From Elymus sibiricus (lineage: Eukaryota; Streptophyta; Magnoliopsida; Poales; Poaceae): a DNA stretch of 64,000 nt. This document shows positions 11,476 to 22,641 of the stretch, piece after piece (position 1 is the first letter of the stretch; each line of letters starts with the position of its first letter). The notes beneath the pieces were generated by a model. It was given only the letters and a program-made list of their open reading frames with translations, searched no databases and had not been told where the DNA came from. The stretch covers positions 295,248,205 through 295,312,204 of the forward strand of contig CM077665.1 of assembly GCA_039707655.1 (NCBI GenBank), read 5' to 3'. A program made the translations under genes and the position numbers.

Positions 11476-12184
11476 GCTTGGGGATTGCGAAGGCACCCCC
11501 AAGCTAATATTCAAGGAAGACTCAAGCTTCTAAGCTTGGGGATACCCGAGAAGGCATCCCCTCTTTCATCTTCAACACTATCGTTATATCTTACTTGGAG
11601 CTATATTTTTATTCGTCACATAATATGTGTTTTTCTTGGAGCATCCTTTTATTTTGTTGTTATGTGTTAGATTTTATTTATAATCATGTTTTTCAATAAA
11701 AGGTTCCAAGAATTTCTTTAATATTCCTCAATTGCATGTTTGATGTGTGGAGTACTTTTTTTGTTTGCTGTTTGAATAAAATACTCAGATCTGAAAATAT
11801 TTATTGAGAGAGAGTACTCACATAGCTACTAGATTGTTTGACTACTCATTTATCTTCACTTATATCTTTTTGAGATTAGTTTTATTTTCACTCTTGTGCT
11901 TCACTTATATCCTAAGAGAAAATGTTGAATGAATTTAACGTCCTAAATGTGAAATTATATATGCTTCATATGCTTGTCCCATGGGGAGTAACGACTTCAC
12001 ATACAAGAAGTATAAGCGATTAAACTTATTGGAAGATAGGAAACATAGCATTGATCACTTGAACAATTCATGAAAGAATATGGAAGGAAGAGAGATTTCA
12101 CATATAAATATACTATCTTGCACATCTTCTATGAAGGTGAGCCCCCATTAATTATTTTAAAACTTGATCAAGTAGTTGATGTTG
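11476..12184 (+). mobile_element. Sabrina/WHAM-type Gypsy internal remnant, left block
   Basis: Non-coding internal region, plus strand. It contains the stem-loop pair also seen at 41136-41220, 54671-54758 and 60458-60548 (AAGCTTGGGGAT with GGCATCCCC) and GCTTCACTTATATC repeats near 11850-11915. Continuous with 14482 onward once the RTE LINE is removed. Confidence 0.65.
12167..12184 (+). repeat. RTE target-site duplication, left copy
   Basis: ATCAAGTAGTTGATGTTG, repeated exactly at 14482-14499 on the far side of the LINE. An 18-bp duplication is typical of target-primed reverse transcription. Confidence 0.93.
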
Positions 12185-14481
12185 CTAGAACGAAGTGGTG
12201 GAAGCTCAAGGGGGAGGTAGGAAACATAGCATTGATCACTTGAACAATTCATGAAAGCGGAGCTTGTGGTTGCTGACCTCCGCTTTCGGATTCGTGTCCA
12301 GCGGGACAAGCGTGCCAAAGTCGCTAGAACGAAGTGGTGGAAGCTCAAGGGGGAGGTAGCTCAGGCGTTCAAGGAGAGGGTCATTAAGGAGGGCCCTTGG
12401 GAGGAAGGAGGTGATGTAGACAACATGTGGATGAAGATGGCGACTTGCATTCGTAAGGTGGCCTCAGAGGAGTTTGGAGTGTCCAGGGGAAGTAGAAGAG
12501 AAGCTAAAGATACCTGGTGGTGGAACGATGATGTCCAGAAGGCAATTAAGGAGAAGAAAGAGTGTTTCAGACGCCTATATCTGGATAGGAGTGCAGACAA
12601 CATAGAGAAGTACAAGATGGCAAAGAAGGCCGCAAAGCGAGCTGTGAGTGAAGCAATGGGCCGGGCGTATGAGGACTTCTACCAACGGTTAGACACGAAG
12701 GAAGGCGAAAGGGACATCTATAAGATGGCCAAGATCCGAGAGAGGAAGACGAGGGATGTTGACCAAATCAAGTGCATCAAGGACGGAGCAGATCAACTCC
12801 TGGTGAAGAACGAGGAGATTAAGCATAGATGGCGGGAGTACTTTGACAAGCTGTTCAATGGGGAGAGTGAGAGCTCTACCATTGATCTGGACGACTCCTT
12901 TGCTGATACTAGCAGGCTTTCTGTGCGGCGAATCCAGGAGTCGGAGGTCAAGGAGGCTTTGAAGAGGATGAAAGGAGGCAAGGCGATGGGCCCTGATTGT
13001 ATCCCCATTGAGGTGTGGAGAGGCCTCGGGGACATAGCGATAGTATGGCTAACCAAACTTTTCAACCTCATTTTTCGGGCAAACAAGATGCCAGAAGAAT
13101 GGAGACGGAGTATATTAGTACCAATCTACAAGAACAAGGGGGGTGTTCATAGTTGTACTAATTACCGTGGAATTAAACTGATGAGACATACAATGAAGCT
13201 ATGGGAGAGAGTCATTGAGCACCGCTTAAGAAGAATGACAAGCGTGACCAAAAATCAGTTTGGTTTCATGCGTGGGAGGTCGACCATGGAAGCCATTTTC
13301 TTGGTACGACAACTTATGGAGAGATATAGGGAACAAAAGAAGGACCTGCATATGGTGTTCATTGACTTGGAGAAGGCCTATGATAAGATACCGCGGAATG
13401 TTATGTGGTGGGCCTTGGAGAAACACAAAGTCCCAGCAAAGTACATTACCCTCATCAAGGACATGTACGATAATGTTGTGACAAGTGTTCGAACAAGTGA
13501 TGGCAACACTGATGACTTCCCGATTAAGATAGGACTGCATCAAGGGTCAGCTTTGAGCCCTTATCTTTTTGCCTTGGTGATGGATGAGGTCACAAGGGAT
13601 ATACAAGGAGATATCCCATGGTGTATGCTCTTTGCGGACGATGTGGTGCTAGTCGATGAGAGTCGGACGGGGGTCAACAGGAAGTTGGAGTTATGGAGGC
13701 AAACTTTGGAATCGAAAGGTTTTAGACTTAGTAGGACTAAAACCGAGTACATGAGGTGCGCTTTAGGTACTACTAGGCATGAGGAGGAGGAGGATGTTAG
13801 CCTTGATGGGCAGGTGGTGCCACAGAAGGACACCTTTCGATATTTGGGGTCAATGTTGCAGAAGGATGGGGATATCGATGAAGATGTGAACCATCGAATT
13901 AAAGCCGGATGGATGAAGTGGCGCCAAGCTTCTAGCATTCTCTGTGACAAGAGGGTGCCACAAAAGCTAAAAGGCAAGTTCTATAGGACGGCGGTTCGAC
14001 CCGCAATGTTGTATGGCGCTGAGTGTTGGCCGACTAAAAGGCGACATGTGCAACAGTTAGGTGTGGCGGAGATGCGCATGTTGAGATGGATGTGTGGCCA
14101 CACAAGGAAGGACTGAATCCGGAATGATGATATACGAGATAGAGTTGGGGTAGCGCCAATTGAAGAGAAGCTTGTCCAACATCGTCTGAGATAGTTTGGA
14201 CATATTCAGCGCAGGCCTCCAGAAGCCCCAGTACATAGCGGACGGCTAAAGCGTGCTGATAATGTCAAAAGAGGCCGGGGTAGACCGAACTTGACATGGG
14301 AAGAGTCTGTAAAGAGAGACCTGAAGGATTGGAGCATCACCAAAGAACTAGCCATGGACAGGGGTGCGTGGAAGCTTGCTATCCATGTGCCAGAACCATG
14401 AGTTGGTCGCGAGATCTTATGGGTTTCACCTCTAGCCTACCCCAACTTGTTTGGGACTAAAGGCTTTGTTGTTGTTGTTGT
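12185..14481 (+). mobile_element. RTE-clade LINE, 5'-truncated, with 18-bp target duplication
   Basis: 2,297-bp insertion ending in a (TTG)5 tail at 14466-14480, the typical RTE 3' end. The 5' end is truncated inside the linker between endonuclease and RT and carries composite filler: 12184-12220 repeats the element's own 12323-12359, and 12218-12257 repeats target DNA from 12037-12076. True element sequence starts near 12258. Confidence 0.9.
12258..14401 (+). pseudogene. RTE reverse transcriptase, endonuclease missing
   Basis: Open frame of about 619 element codons, then an in-frame TGA at 14114 and TAG near 14190, with recognisable coding continuing to a TGA at 14399. RT motifs are intact: KAMGPDCIPIEVW, SILVPIYKNKG, YRGIKL, QFGFMRGRST, IDLEKAYD, GLHQGSALSPYLFALVMD and the catalytic FADD (about 13631). 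After RT come FRYLGSMLQ and a C-terminal domain typical of RTE (FGHIQRRPPEAP, GRGRPNLTWEE). Full RTE ORFs begin with an APE endonuclease, which is lost here. The ATG opening the frame (12251) lies in target-derived filler and is not the native start. The interrupting codons fit CGA to TGA and TGG to TAG changes. Confidence 0.9.
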
Positions 14482-14499
14482 ATCAAGTAGTTGATGTTG
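14482..14499 (+). repeat. RTE target-site duplication, right copy
   Basis: Exact second copy of ATCAAGTAGTTGATGTTG directly after the (TTG)n tail. Confidence 0.93.
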
Positions 14500-15212
14500 G
14501 ACAAGGAAGACAACATAGTGGTTATGTTTGTTTATATTCACATAGAAGTTATATTGTCATGGATCCTCTAACATATGGTGCTTGTTTAGGATCTTATGCT
14601 AGCCCAAAATTCGTACTAAGTAGAGATACTACTTGTGCATCCAATAACCCTTAACCCCAGTTTCTTGCCATGCGAGTCCACCATATCTACCTATGGATTG
14701 AATAAGATCCTTCAAGTAATTTGTCACCGGTGCAAAAAGCAATAAAATTTGCTCCTAAATATGTATGATCTTTTATTGGAAGGGAAAATAAGTTTTGTAC
14801 AAACTTGTAATGTTGACGAAAAAAGTGACGGACTGCATAATAAAGGTTGCTATCACAAGGGGCAATATAAAGTGATGATCCTTTCCATTAAGAGCTTGCA
14901 CATCCAAAAATAAAAAGCGCATGAAAACCTATGCTTCCCTCTGCGAAGGGACTATCTTTTAATTTTATGTATTTACATTTCTATATTTACTTTTATGCAA
15001 CAGTCAATAATGTTCATCCCTATTCCAATCTATTAATTCTTTAGTTGGCGAGCATCATGTGGTGGGGAAAAATCCAGGAACATATATCCAGTTGAATATA
15101 GGTTATCATGATTCATTATTGTTGACATTATCTCTGAGATAAATAAGTGGGGAGGCGGAACATCAATCCCCTATCTTCCTATGTGTTTGAATGAAATTGT
15201 TTGTTCTAATAA
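14500..15212 (+). mobile_element. Sabrina/WHAM-type Gypsy internal remnant, right block
   Basis: A/T-rich non-coding sequence continuing the 11476-12184 block; no gene seen. It ends where another Gypsy LTR begins at 15213. Confidence 0.5.
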
Positions 15213-15762
15213 TGTCGGGGATATAACTCCACGGTGTAACCCGCCATGCTGGGGCGGGTTAACATATCAACAATTCTGCAACCAAGTTTAAATGGGTTGT
15301 GTCCTGAATACAAGATAAGTAAGGCGGCGGCTGACTAAGACGCCAGGCAGCCCAACACCTGAAGACTGTGGATCATAGCCCATGAAGCTAAGGACGCCGG
15401 TTAAGTTTCCTTAAGATGCAAGACAAGTTAGAGATGTCGTAGGTCACGGGTCATGATATGACCCGGACTCTATTGTACACCCTAGGGCTTGACATGTATA
15501 TAAAGGCAGGCCCCTAGGGCCAAAAGGGACAAGTTACAACCTCTCGATAGCTAGGTTAGTGATTCCGCACCCTTGTAATCGAGATCTACTCATCAAATAC
15601 ACACAAAGAAGGGTGTAGTCTATTACCTCCATAGGAGGGGCCGAACCTGGGTAAACCCGACTCTCCCTCTCATTTAACCCCTTCGAGTCGCCACCTAGCG
15701 GCGATGGCCTCACACCTAAGTCCTGTTACGAGGACATCTGCCGGGTTGACAAAGCCATGACA
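15213..15762 (+). mobile_element. Gypsy LTR starting TGTCGGGGATATA (Erika-like?)
   Basis: 550-bp LTR from TGTCGGGGATATAAC to AAGCCATGACA. TATA box TATATAAA is at 15497-15504. Next comes GTAGGCGCCCGCCTTGGGGC, a decayed primer-site region. The matching 3' LTR is not in the window. The family name is tentative. Confidence 0.75.
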
Positions 15763-16341
15763 GTAGGCGCCCGCCTTGGGGCTCTCGCCCTGTGGAGTTG
15801 AGTTTTCGAAGGGGATCCAATCAGGATTTGGGAAGTTTGCGGTGAACCAGATGGTCAAGAACCAGCGTGACAAGATCTACGAGCCAGCTTGGAGCATCAA
15901 GGACGACCCGAGCGGACGTGGGTTTCGAGATCTCGCGGGAGAATTTGGCTTAGAAACTTTCGAGTCGGACATCTACATCAACATCAACGAGCCGGCTCGG
16001 AGCGCCCGATCCAATCAATGACAGGCGGTCTTCGCCATGTATTCGTCGGCTTCACGCAAGGGGTCAGCCTTTCAGATGAGCCGGCGTCTAGCGGTGACGT
16101 CCTTGTCAATTCGGACGGTACATCATCCACATGAGATACGGAGTCAATCTGCCCTCTTTATGATGGCGGACTTGGGGGCTCATTAGAGACCGAAACCCCT
16201 GAGGAATACAATGAGTCGCCTCGACAAGTCGCCGTCTACATGGCGGGGACTACGGCGGTTCAAGATCCGGCCGCAGTTGGAGGTTCTGGCGGGTCAACTA
16301 AAACGCCGGCTCAAGCCATGACTGATCTCATGGCCGAGATG
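15763..16341 (+). pseudogene. Gypsy leader and gag N-terminus (left of nested element)
   Basis: The decayed primer site is followed by coding-like sequence from ATG 15850 (MVKNQRDKIYEPAWS), with a stop near 16019 and frame changes. The last codons before the insertion read TPAQAMTDLMAEM and join in frame to AKLVDTPVTAEN at 24164 when the nested Sirevirus-like element and one AGATG copy are removed, so this is the same gag as at 24164-25746. Confidence 0.65.
16337..16341 (+). repeat. AGATG target-site duplication, left
   Basis: Five bases before the LTR at 16342, identical to 24159-24163 after the right LTR. Removing the insertion restores the Gypsy gag frame. Confidence 0.92.
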
Positions 16342-17857
16342 TGTAGGACCGAAAGTATGTCTAGAGGGGGGTGATTAGACTACTTGACCAAATCAAAGTT
16401 TTTCCTATACCAAATTTTAGAGTTGGCAGTTTTTAGCATTTCATGGCAAGTCAAGTACACCCTACACATGCAAGTCTAAGAGTATAGCAGCGGAAAGTAA
16501 CAACAAGCATGAGTAGAAAGGATAGGGTAGGAAGATCAAACGCAATTGTAGACACGATGATTTTTCCCGTGGTTCCGATAGGTGGTGCTATCGTACGTCC
16601 ACGTTTATGGAGTCTTCAACCCACGGAGGGTAACGGTCGCGAGAGTCCACGGAGGGCTCCACCCATAAGGGTCCACGAAGTAGCAACCTTGACTATTCCA
16701 TAACGGCTTCTGTCCATGAAGGACTAGCCTCACTATGGGTAGATCTTCACGAAGTAGGCGATCTCCTTGCCCTTACAAACTTCTTGGTTCAACTCCACAA
16801 CACGAAGTAGGAGGCTCCCAAGTGACACCAAACCAATCTAGGAGGCACCACCCTCCAAAAGGTAATAGGCTCGGTAATGATGATGAACTCATTGCTCTTG
16901 TGCTTCAAGATGATAGACTCCTCAACACACAATCACTCTCTCACAGATTTGGCTTGGTGGAAGAGATGGGATTGGTGGAAAGCAACTTGGGGAGGCTAGA
17001 AATCAAGATCCATATGGTTGGAGTAGAAGATCTTGACCTCAACACAAGGGTAGGTGGCTCTCTCTCAGAAAACTGGATGGGGCAAGTATGGAATAGTTCT
17101 GAGTGCTTCTCTTTCGAGTAGGTGGTGGTGAAGGGGTATATATAGGCATCCCCAAAAATCCAACCGTTACACACAAAATGACCAACTCGGTGACACCGAT
17201 GTGTTAATCTCGGTGGTACCGAAGTGACCAAAAGGTGGCAACTTTTGAATCTCGGTGAAACCGATATAGGAAACTCGGTTGCACCGATAAGGTGACCAAC
17301 GGTCAGATTGACATTGTCGGTGACGCCGATCCAACAATCTCGATGGTACCGATATTGTGAATTTGCGTAACAGAAAGTTGGCAACCTAAACTCGGTGGCA
17401 CCGGAATGGAATCGGTTGCACCGAAGTGGCTAGGGTTTGGCTGAGTCTGTCTGAGTTTGGGAATCGGTGGCACCGAGTGGAAAGTGTTGGTTGCACCAAT
17501 TTTGAATATTTGGCTATGGACAGACTTTGTGGAAGAGCTTGTGGGTGTTTTTGGTGACTATCACTTGTGCACGTATGAGCATTTTGTTCACCAATCAAAA
17601 CCTTACCCCCTTTTAATAGTATTGGCTTTCCTATGGACTCAAAGTGATTTCTCACAAATGTAAAAAGTAGAGTCCTCTTGCTTGAAGCTTTGCCAATCCA
17701 TTTCCTTGCATCTTGGGGTATTTCCACAATCTTCATAATCCTTTTGCCATCCCTATCATTGAACTTTTCCTGAAATATACTTAGTGGAAACATTAGTTCA
17801 ATGACTTATATGTTGTTATTAATTACCAAAACCACCAAGGGAGCAAATGTGCTTTCA
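16342..17857 (-). repeat. Sirevirus-like 3' LTR (left)
   Basis: 1,516 bp, minus strand TGAAAGCACATTTGC to CGGTCCTACA. TATATATA lies near 17140; the TCGGTNNNACCGA palindrome array is about 17185-17480. Differences from the right LTR are few by eye, which suggests recent insertion. Confidence 0.9.
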
Positions 17858-17874
17858 ATCTCCCCCTTTTTGGT
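17858..17874 (-). promoter_or_regulatory. Polypurine tract, with further copies inward
   Basis: Minus strand reads CAAAAAGGGGGAGAT directly before the 3' LTR; it primes plus-strand DNA synthesis. Similar GGGGGAG tracts lie near 17971, 18287 and 20013. Repeated purine tracts are a described Sirevirus trait. Confidence 0.75.
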
Positions 17875-18334
17875 AATTGATGACAACATATAGATCAAAG
17901 CTTCGACAAAGATATAATCAATGAATATAATCGTTGCTTTGAGAAGTATGTGATAAGCAAGAGCTCCCCCTAAATTTGTGCATTATTTTAAATTTGCATT
18001 TGAATGCAAATGCACAATCGATTAGGTACATGGGGCACTTCTTCCATGTCACATACATATTGGTGGTGTGCGAGAATAATTAGAGTGAACATCATAGCAC
18101 AACACAACCAAACAAAGATAATGATCATCTCATAAGCATTAAGATGATAGGAAATAGTAGCACAACACAAATAAAGTGTATGATCAAAACACAAAGCGTA
18201 GCCAAAAGTAAATGAACCATGTGTGTTTTTGAAAAAGCAATAAAAACCAAACGCTCTCTCACTCGAAGCCTAAAGATCTATATACACTTCTCCCCCTTTG
18301 GCAACAAGTTACCAAAAAGTTCAAAGGCATATGT

Positions 18335-18745
18335 CTAAGCGTTCTTGGGCTGATCTCCTCCGGTTGTTGATGAAGGAGTCGAGAGAACAGCGTCGGCGAA
18401 GATCTCTGCAGATGTCATGGATGGAGTTGGTGTGGAAACTGGAGGAACTGAAGCTGATGGAGCAGGAGCTGAGGTGACAGTGGCTGGAGCTAATGAAGAG
18501 GGCCTCAAGTCTGGAGCTAGCACAGTGGCTGATCTGGCCTGAGTATTAAACTGTGTGCTTGGCCTGAGAGGTGATCCATCCTCATTAGAATTCTGCTTCT
18601 TCCTGGTCCTTGTTGCAGCCTTGGGCAACCCATGGGAACTGGGAGTGCCTGGATCTGAAGATGAACTAGACTCAGGACTAGTGCCTGAACTCATCACAAT
18701 GTTTTCCTCTTGGAAATTGTTCTCACTGTCCTCAGCACTTGACAT
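18335..18745 (-). CDS. 3' ORF of Sirevirus-like element, Ser/Pro-rich, unknown function
   Basis: 137-codon frame, methionine to stop, lying between gag and the 3' LTR. Composition is Ser/Pro/Thr/Ala-rich and low-complexity, with one basic patch (ATRTRKKQ, about residue 45) that could be a nuclear signal. No transmembrane segment or catalytic motif is visible. Sireviruses often carry an extra ORF 3' of pol; this could be the N-terminus of such a protein or sequence captured by a non-autonomous element. A TATA-like TATATA (about 19385-19391) and LTR-type palindromes lie upstream in the same orientation. I do not recognise the protein. Confidence 0.45.
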   Translation of the reverse strand: MSSAEDSENNFQEENIVMSSGTSPESSSSSDPGTPSSHGLPKAATRTRKKQNSNEDGSPLRPSTQFNTQARSATVLAPDLRPSSLAPATVTSAPAPSASVPPVSTPTPSMTSAEIFADAVLSTPSSTTGGDQPKNA

Positions 18746-18865
18746 ACTGACCCTGTGAATAGAGTATAGAGGAGCAGAAGAAGATGAGTCATCACAAAAT
18801 TATCAGCTGGTTTTTTTTTTGAAAGTTTGAACAAAAGATTCTCAAGGTTTACATTCTGTCACATG

Positions 18866-19525
18866 AAAATCGGTACAGCCGAAGCAAAAGTTTCGGTGCT
18901 ACCGAGACTGACTTTCTTCTTAACAGAAACTTGGCACTCTTTTCAGTAAGACCGAAAAGAAGTACTCGGTTTCACCGAGAAAGTTCTCAGCAGCACAGAC
19001 AGGCAAATCGGTGACACCAATTTGTTTGCTTCGGTTCCACCGAGTTCCATTGGGCGGATGGCAAACCCTAGAGAATCGATCATTCTCTAACTACAGGACG
19101 TTTTAGGGGATTGAGAGGATTGCAAATGGTGGCTTATAGATAATATTGAATCCAATGCGCGAGAATCAGACGGGGAGCGCAAGGAAAGACGAATCCGTAC
19201 CCTAACTCGGTGACGGACTCGCTATGGCGGCCACGGCGGCGAAGATGCCCGTCGATGGCGAGGATTCCTAGCGGCGGAGGCGCTCGGGGAGGCAAGGCGA
19301 CGACCAGGGGGTCCTTCTGCGGCAGTTTAGGGTTTGGGGCGCGACGATTGAAGATTGAAATTTTGAATCGTCAGGACCACATGCTATATACCCTTCTGCG
19401 GCAGCTGACAGGGAAACTCGGTGTAACCTAGAATATGGAATCGGTAGTACCGAGATAGAAAACCAGATCAACCCTAGGCATTCGGTGAGACCGAGAATTG
19501 TGGGTTGGTTCCACCGAGATGCACT
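18866..19525 (-). promoter_or_regulatory. Internal palindrome clusters with TATA-like box
   Basis: Two clusters of the LTR palindrome lie inside the element: 18870, 18893, 18966 and 19031 in one, 19441 and 19482 in the other, all of form TCGGTNNNNCCGA. A TATATA motif (19385-19391) sits just downstream, in minus sense, of the second cluster, matching the LTR layout. The GC-rich stretch 19205-19340 resembles a 5' untranslated leader. This may be a second sense-strand promoter or a piece of an older LTR. Confidence 0.45.
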
Positions 19526-20401
19526 TGGGAGGTTTTAATGGTCAGTCCTTGTCGATACGGAACTCCGAGTGCTCCACACACAGAGGGATCGAAAAGTACT
19601 TGTTCAAATTTTGTGATGCAGCATGAATGGAATATGAGGTGAGAAAGCATAGATAGCTAAAGAGTGGTCCTAGGCATTCTTGTCCATCCAATTGGCAAAA
19701 GATAAATAAAAAACCAAATAGCAACAATTGGATGTCCTTGAATGAGAAAATAAATGCAGACCAACATGCTCACACAATAAGATGTCAAAAGAAATCATGA
19801 CAAACATGCACATACACACTAGCATCTAACAAGCACTTGGGCGATGACGAAGTCATCTATCTATGAGTATATTGACTTAGGAGCCAAGTAAGAATACTTG
19901 ATCATAGGTCATACTCATCGTTTAAGCACAAGTGGGGTTACCACTTTTACATAAAGCATTTAATGTTGTCACATACTAAGAGATGCTTTGACTCAAGTCT
20001 TAGAGTAAAGCTCCCCCTTGATGTGACATCCCCCCATAAGAGGGAGAAACTAACCTTGGGTTTTGTCGATGAAGACTTCATGTTGGTGAGGTAGTGGTGG
20101 ATGCTCAAGGTTGATGAAGATCACCAAGAATTGGGAGCATCCTTGTTGTTTCCTTACTCTTCTCACCTACATGGGTTAGTCCCAACATACAAGAGACAAA
20201 TACAAGGATATCTATGGACATGAAGTGCAAAGCATGTGTTATGATGTCCATCGATTTGCTGATTACCTTGTCCCTTGCTTACTTTTGAGGGAATGTGTGA
20301 CTCCTTGAACTATTGCATAGAGTTGATGTTGATTGCAAATAGTTCTTGCCAATAATGAATGTGAGTGAATTTCATTGGCGCAGTCACCCCTCAAGAACTC
20401 T

Positions 20402-22588
20402 CTAGTTCTTCTTCTTGGGGACCCACATCAAGTTGATGGGAATCCTTGGTGTTGTAGTAGCCTTTGTAGAAGTTGAGCTTGACGTAGCCTTGGGAACCCA
20501 CTCCACCATAGCTAGGGATTCATCTTCATATGAGTCAATGTCCTCTTGAAGCTTGTTCTTGCCCTTGACCTTGTGGTCTTGTGGTGGAAGGTCATCTTGA
20601 GTTCTTGTTCTCTTGGGAAGAGTATTTTCATACTTCTCCTTTTGAGGAACAAACTTTGGCTCGGGGTATTGACCTTCTTCCCATTCAACTCCATTTGCGT
20701 TTAAGTAGCCAACACCACGGTTCTTTCGGTATCCTCCGTGCTTGCGTACAATTTCCTCAAATTGCTTACACCCGGCAAGACTCTTGTAGATACCTTTCTC
20801 TATAATTCCTTTCAATAAAGCATTTTCTTGCTCAAGTGTAACTTGGCTAAGAGAATCATCATTAGTGGAATCAATAGAACTACTAGGAGCAACATCATTA
20901 GGTTTAGCATTTTTATTGTTGCTACTAGATGAAGAACCTTTCTTGCCTTTGTTACTAGATTGCTTAGTTTTAACTTGAGGCATGAATGTAGATAAGAGCA
21001 GTCGTTTGGCTAGATAAGATGAAGTCTTCTTTCGGAGATCGTCATTGATAGCTTTAAGAAACTCATGCTCTTGATCCAAATTGAGCTTCTCGAAGCGTAG
21101 CTTCTCATGAGTTCTCACAAGCTCTCTATGATCTTCAAGAGTAGATTCATGAGCTAACTTAAGAGTGTTTAGTTCTTTAGTTAGTTCTTCTATTTTCATC
21201 TTATCATCATCAATTGACTTATCTTGACTATCATAAGAATTATCAAGTTCATTTTGACTAACTTCACTAGTTTTATCAAATAGCAAGTCATCATCACAAA
21301 GCAAGTCATCTTCATCACTATTGAAATCAAGATACTCGGGGTGTGATACCTTGGGGCCTTTAGCCATGAAGCAACTTCCACTCCCTTCGTTTGGTGAATC
21401 AAATAAATCATGGGAGTTGGTAGTCACTAGAGCAATCCCAGCAACACCATCATCTTGACTATAGTCGGAGTCGGAGTGATAGCTTCTCTCGGAGTTGTTG
21501 TCGGAGTCGGAGCCGGAAACCCATTCACCAATATGAGCTTGATGTTTTCTTCTTGTGTAGCTCTTGGTGTACTTGTCCTTCTTCTCCGAATCTCTACTTC
21601 TCCTTGAGGGTCTTCGTTCATAACGATCATCTCTACTCCTTCTCTCTCTTTGAGGTGATTCATTCCTTGAGCTTCGTCTTCGAGGTGACTCTTCTCTTCG
21701 TTTGTAGGGAGCCGTGCACTCATTGGAATAGTGTCCGGGCTTCCCACAATTGTAGCAATTGCGGTCACGACTTGACGAACGCTTCTCATCATATCTTGAG
21801 TTGGAGCTTCTTTCTTTGCCTCTATTCTTGTAGAACTTGTTGAATTTCTTGACCATGAGGCTTATCTCTTCATTGGTGACAAGGTTGTCGCTTGAAGTGG
21901 TGGGAGCATCACTTGTGGCTTTGTAAGCACCGCTAGACTTGTGGTGAAGCTCTTCTTTGTCTTTGAGTGTCATCTCATGAGCAACAATCATTCCAATGAC
22001 TTCTATAGGCTTGAGATCTTTGTAGTTGGGCATCATTTGGATCAATGTGCACATAGTGTCATATCTCTTATCCAAAGCTCTAAGTATCTCCTTGATGATG
22101 AATTTGTTGGTCATCTCTTCGCTTCCTAAGCCAGCAATCTCATTGGTGATGAGAGCTAGCCTAGAGTACATCTCTGTGACTCCTTCACCATCCTTCATCT
22201 TGAACTTGTCAAGCTGACTTTGAAGAACATCTAACTTGGATTCTCTCACGGACTCGGTTCCTTCGTGCATATCAACCAAAGTATCCCTAATCTCTTTTGC
22301 ATTCTCAAGATGGCTGATTTTGTTGAATTCTTCGGGGCATAGGCAGTTGAAGAGAATGTCACATGCTTGAGCATTGTATTGTAACATCTTCAATTCTTCT
22401 GCGGTCGCTTCATGATCCGGTTCCTTTCCATCACCAAAGAATTCACCTTGCAAGCCAACACGAACAACAGCCCAAACGGCGGGGTTATGACCAAGAATAT
22501 GCATTTTCATTTTGTGCTTCCAACTAGCAAAATTAGTGGCATCAAAGTACGGACCTCTACGGTGATAATTACCCTCACTAGACACCAT
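20402..22588 (-). CDS. gag: Sirevirus-like gag polyprotein, 728 aa, intact
   Basis: Uninterrupted frame from the ATG at 22588, about 40 bases after the primer site. Order: Copia-type gag region (residues about 1-220, with SWKHKMKMHILGHNP near the start); a zinc knuckle CYNCGKPGHYSNEC (about 274-287); an Arg/Ser/Glu-rich segment resembling an RS domain (about 290-350); an acidic region; a likely coiled coil with charged heptads (about 440-530); and a Lys-rich C-terminus ending WVPKKKN. Gag packages element RNA and builds the virus-like particle. The length fits Sirevirus gags, which exceed most Copia gags. No protease follows, so any particle maturation would need a helper. It is the best preserved ORF in the window. 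Confidence 0.9.
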   Translation of the reverse strand: MVSSEGNYHRRGPYFDATNFASWKHKMKMHILGHNPAVWAVVRVGLQGEFFGDGKEPDHEATAEELKMLQYNAQACDILFNCLCPEEFNKISHLENAKEIRDTLVDMHEGTESVRESKLDVLQSQLDKFKMKDGEGVTEMYSRLALITNEIAGLGSEEMTNKFIIKEILRALDKRYDTMCTLIQMMPNYKDLKPIEVIGMIVAHEMTLKDKEELHHKSSGAYKATSDAPTTSSDNLVTNEEISLMVKKFNKFYKNRGKERSSNSRYDEKRSSSRDRNCYNCGKPGHYSNECTAPYKRREESPRRRSSRNESPQRERRSRDDRYERRPSRRSRDSEKKDKYTKSYTRRKHQAHIGEWVSGSDSDNNSERSYHSDSDYSQDDGVAGIALVTTNSHDLFDSPNEGSGSCFMAKGPKVSHPEYLDFNSDEDDLLCDDDLLFDKTSEVSQNELDNSYDSQDKSIDDDKMKIEELTKELNTLKLAHESTLEDHRELVRTHEKLRFEKLNLDQEHEFLKAINDDLRKKTSSYLAKRLLLSTFMPQVKTKQSSNKGKKGSSSSSNNKNAKPNDVAPSSSIDSTNDDSLSQVTLEQENALLKGIIEKGIYKSLAGCKQFEEIVRKHGGYRKNRGVGYLNANGVEWEEGQYPEPKFVPQKEKYENTLPKRTRTQDDLPPQDHKVKGKNKLQEDIDSYEDESLAMVEWVPKATSSSTSTKATTTPRIPINLMWVPKKKN

Positions 22589-22627
22589 ACTCTGCTAGGA
22601 TGTGAGACCAATGCAATGGAGACCAAA

Positions 22628-22639
22628 GCTCTGATACCA
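22628..22639 (-). promoter_or_regulatory. Primer-binding site, initiator-Met tRNA
   Basis: TGGTATCAGAGC on the minus strand, two bases inside the 5' LTR end. Confidence 0.92.
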
Positions 22640-22641
22640 GT

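Noticed and set aside
22628..22639. Possible tRNA gene at TGGTATCAGAGC sites
   Set aside because: Only the complement of a tRNA 3' end is present next to LTR ends; these are primer-binding sites.
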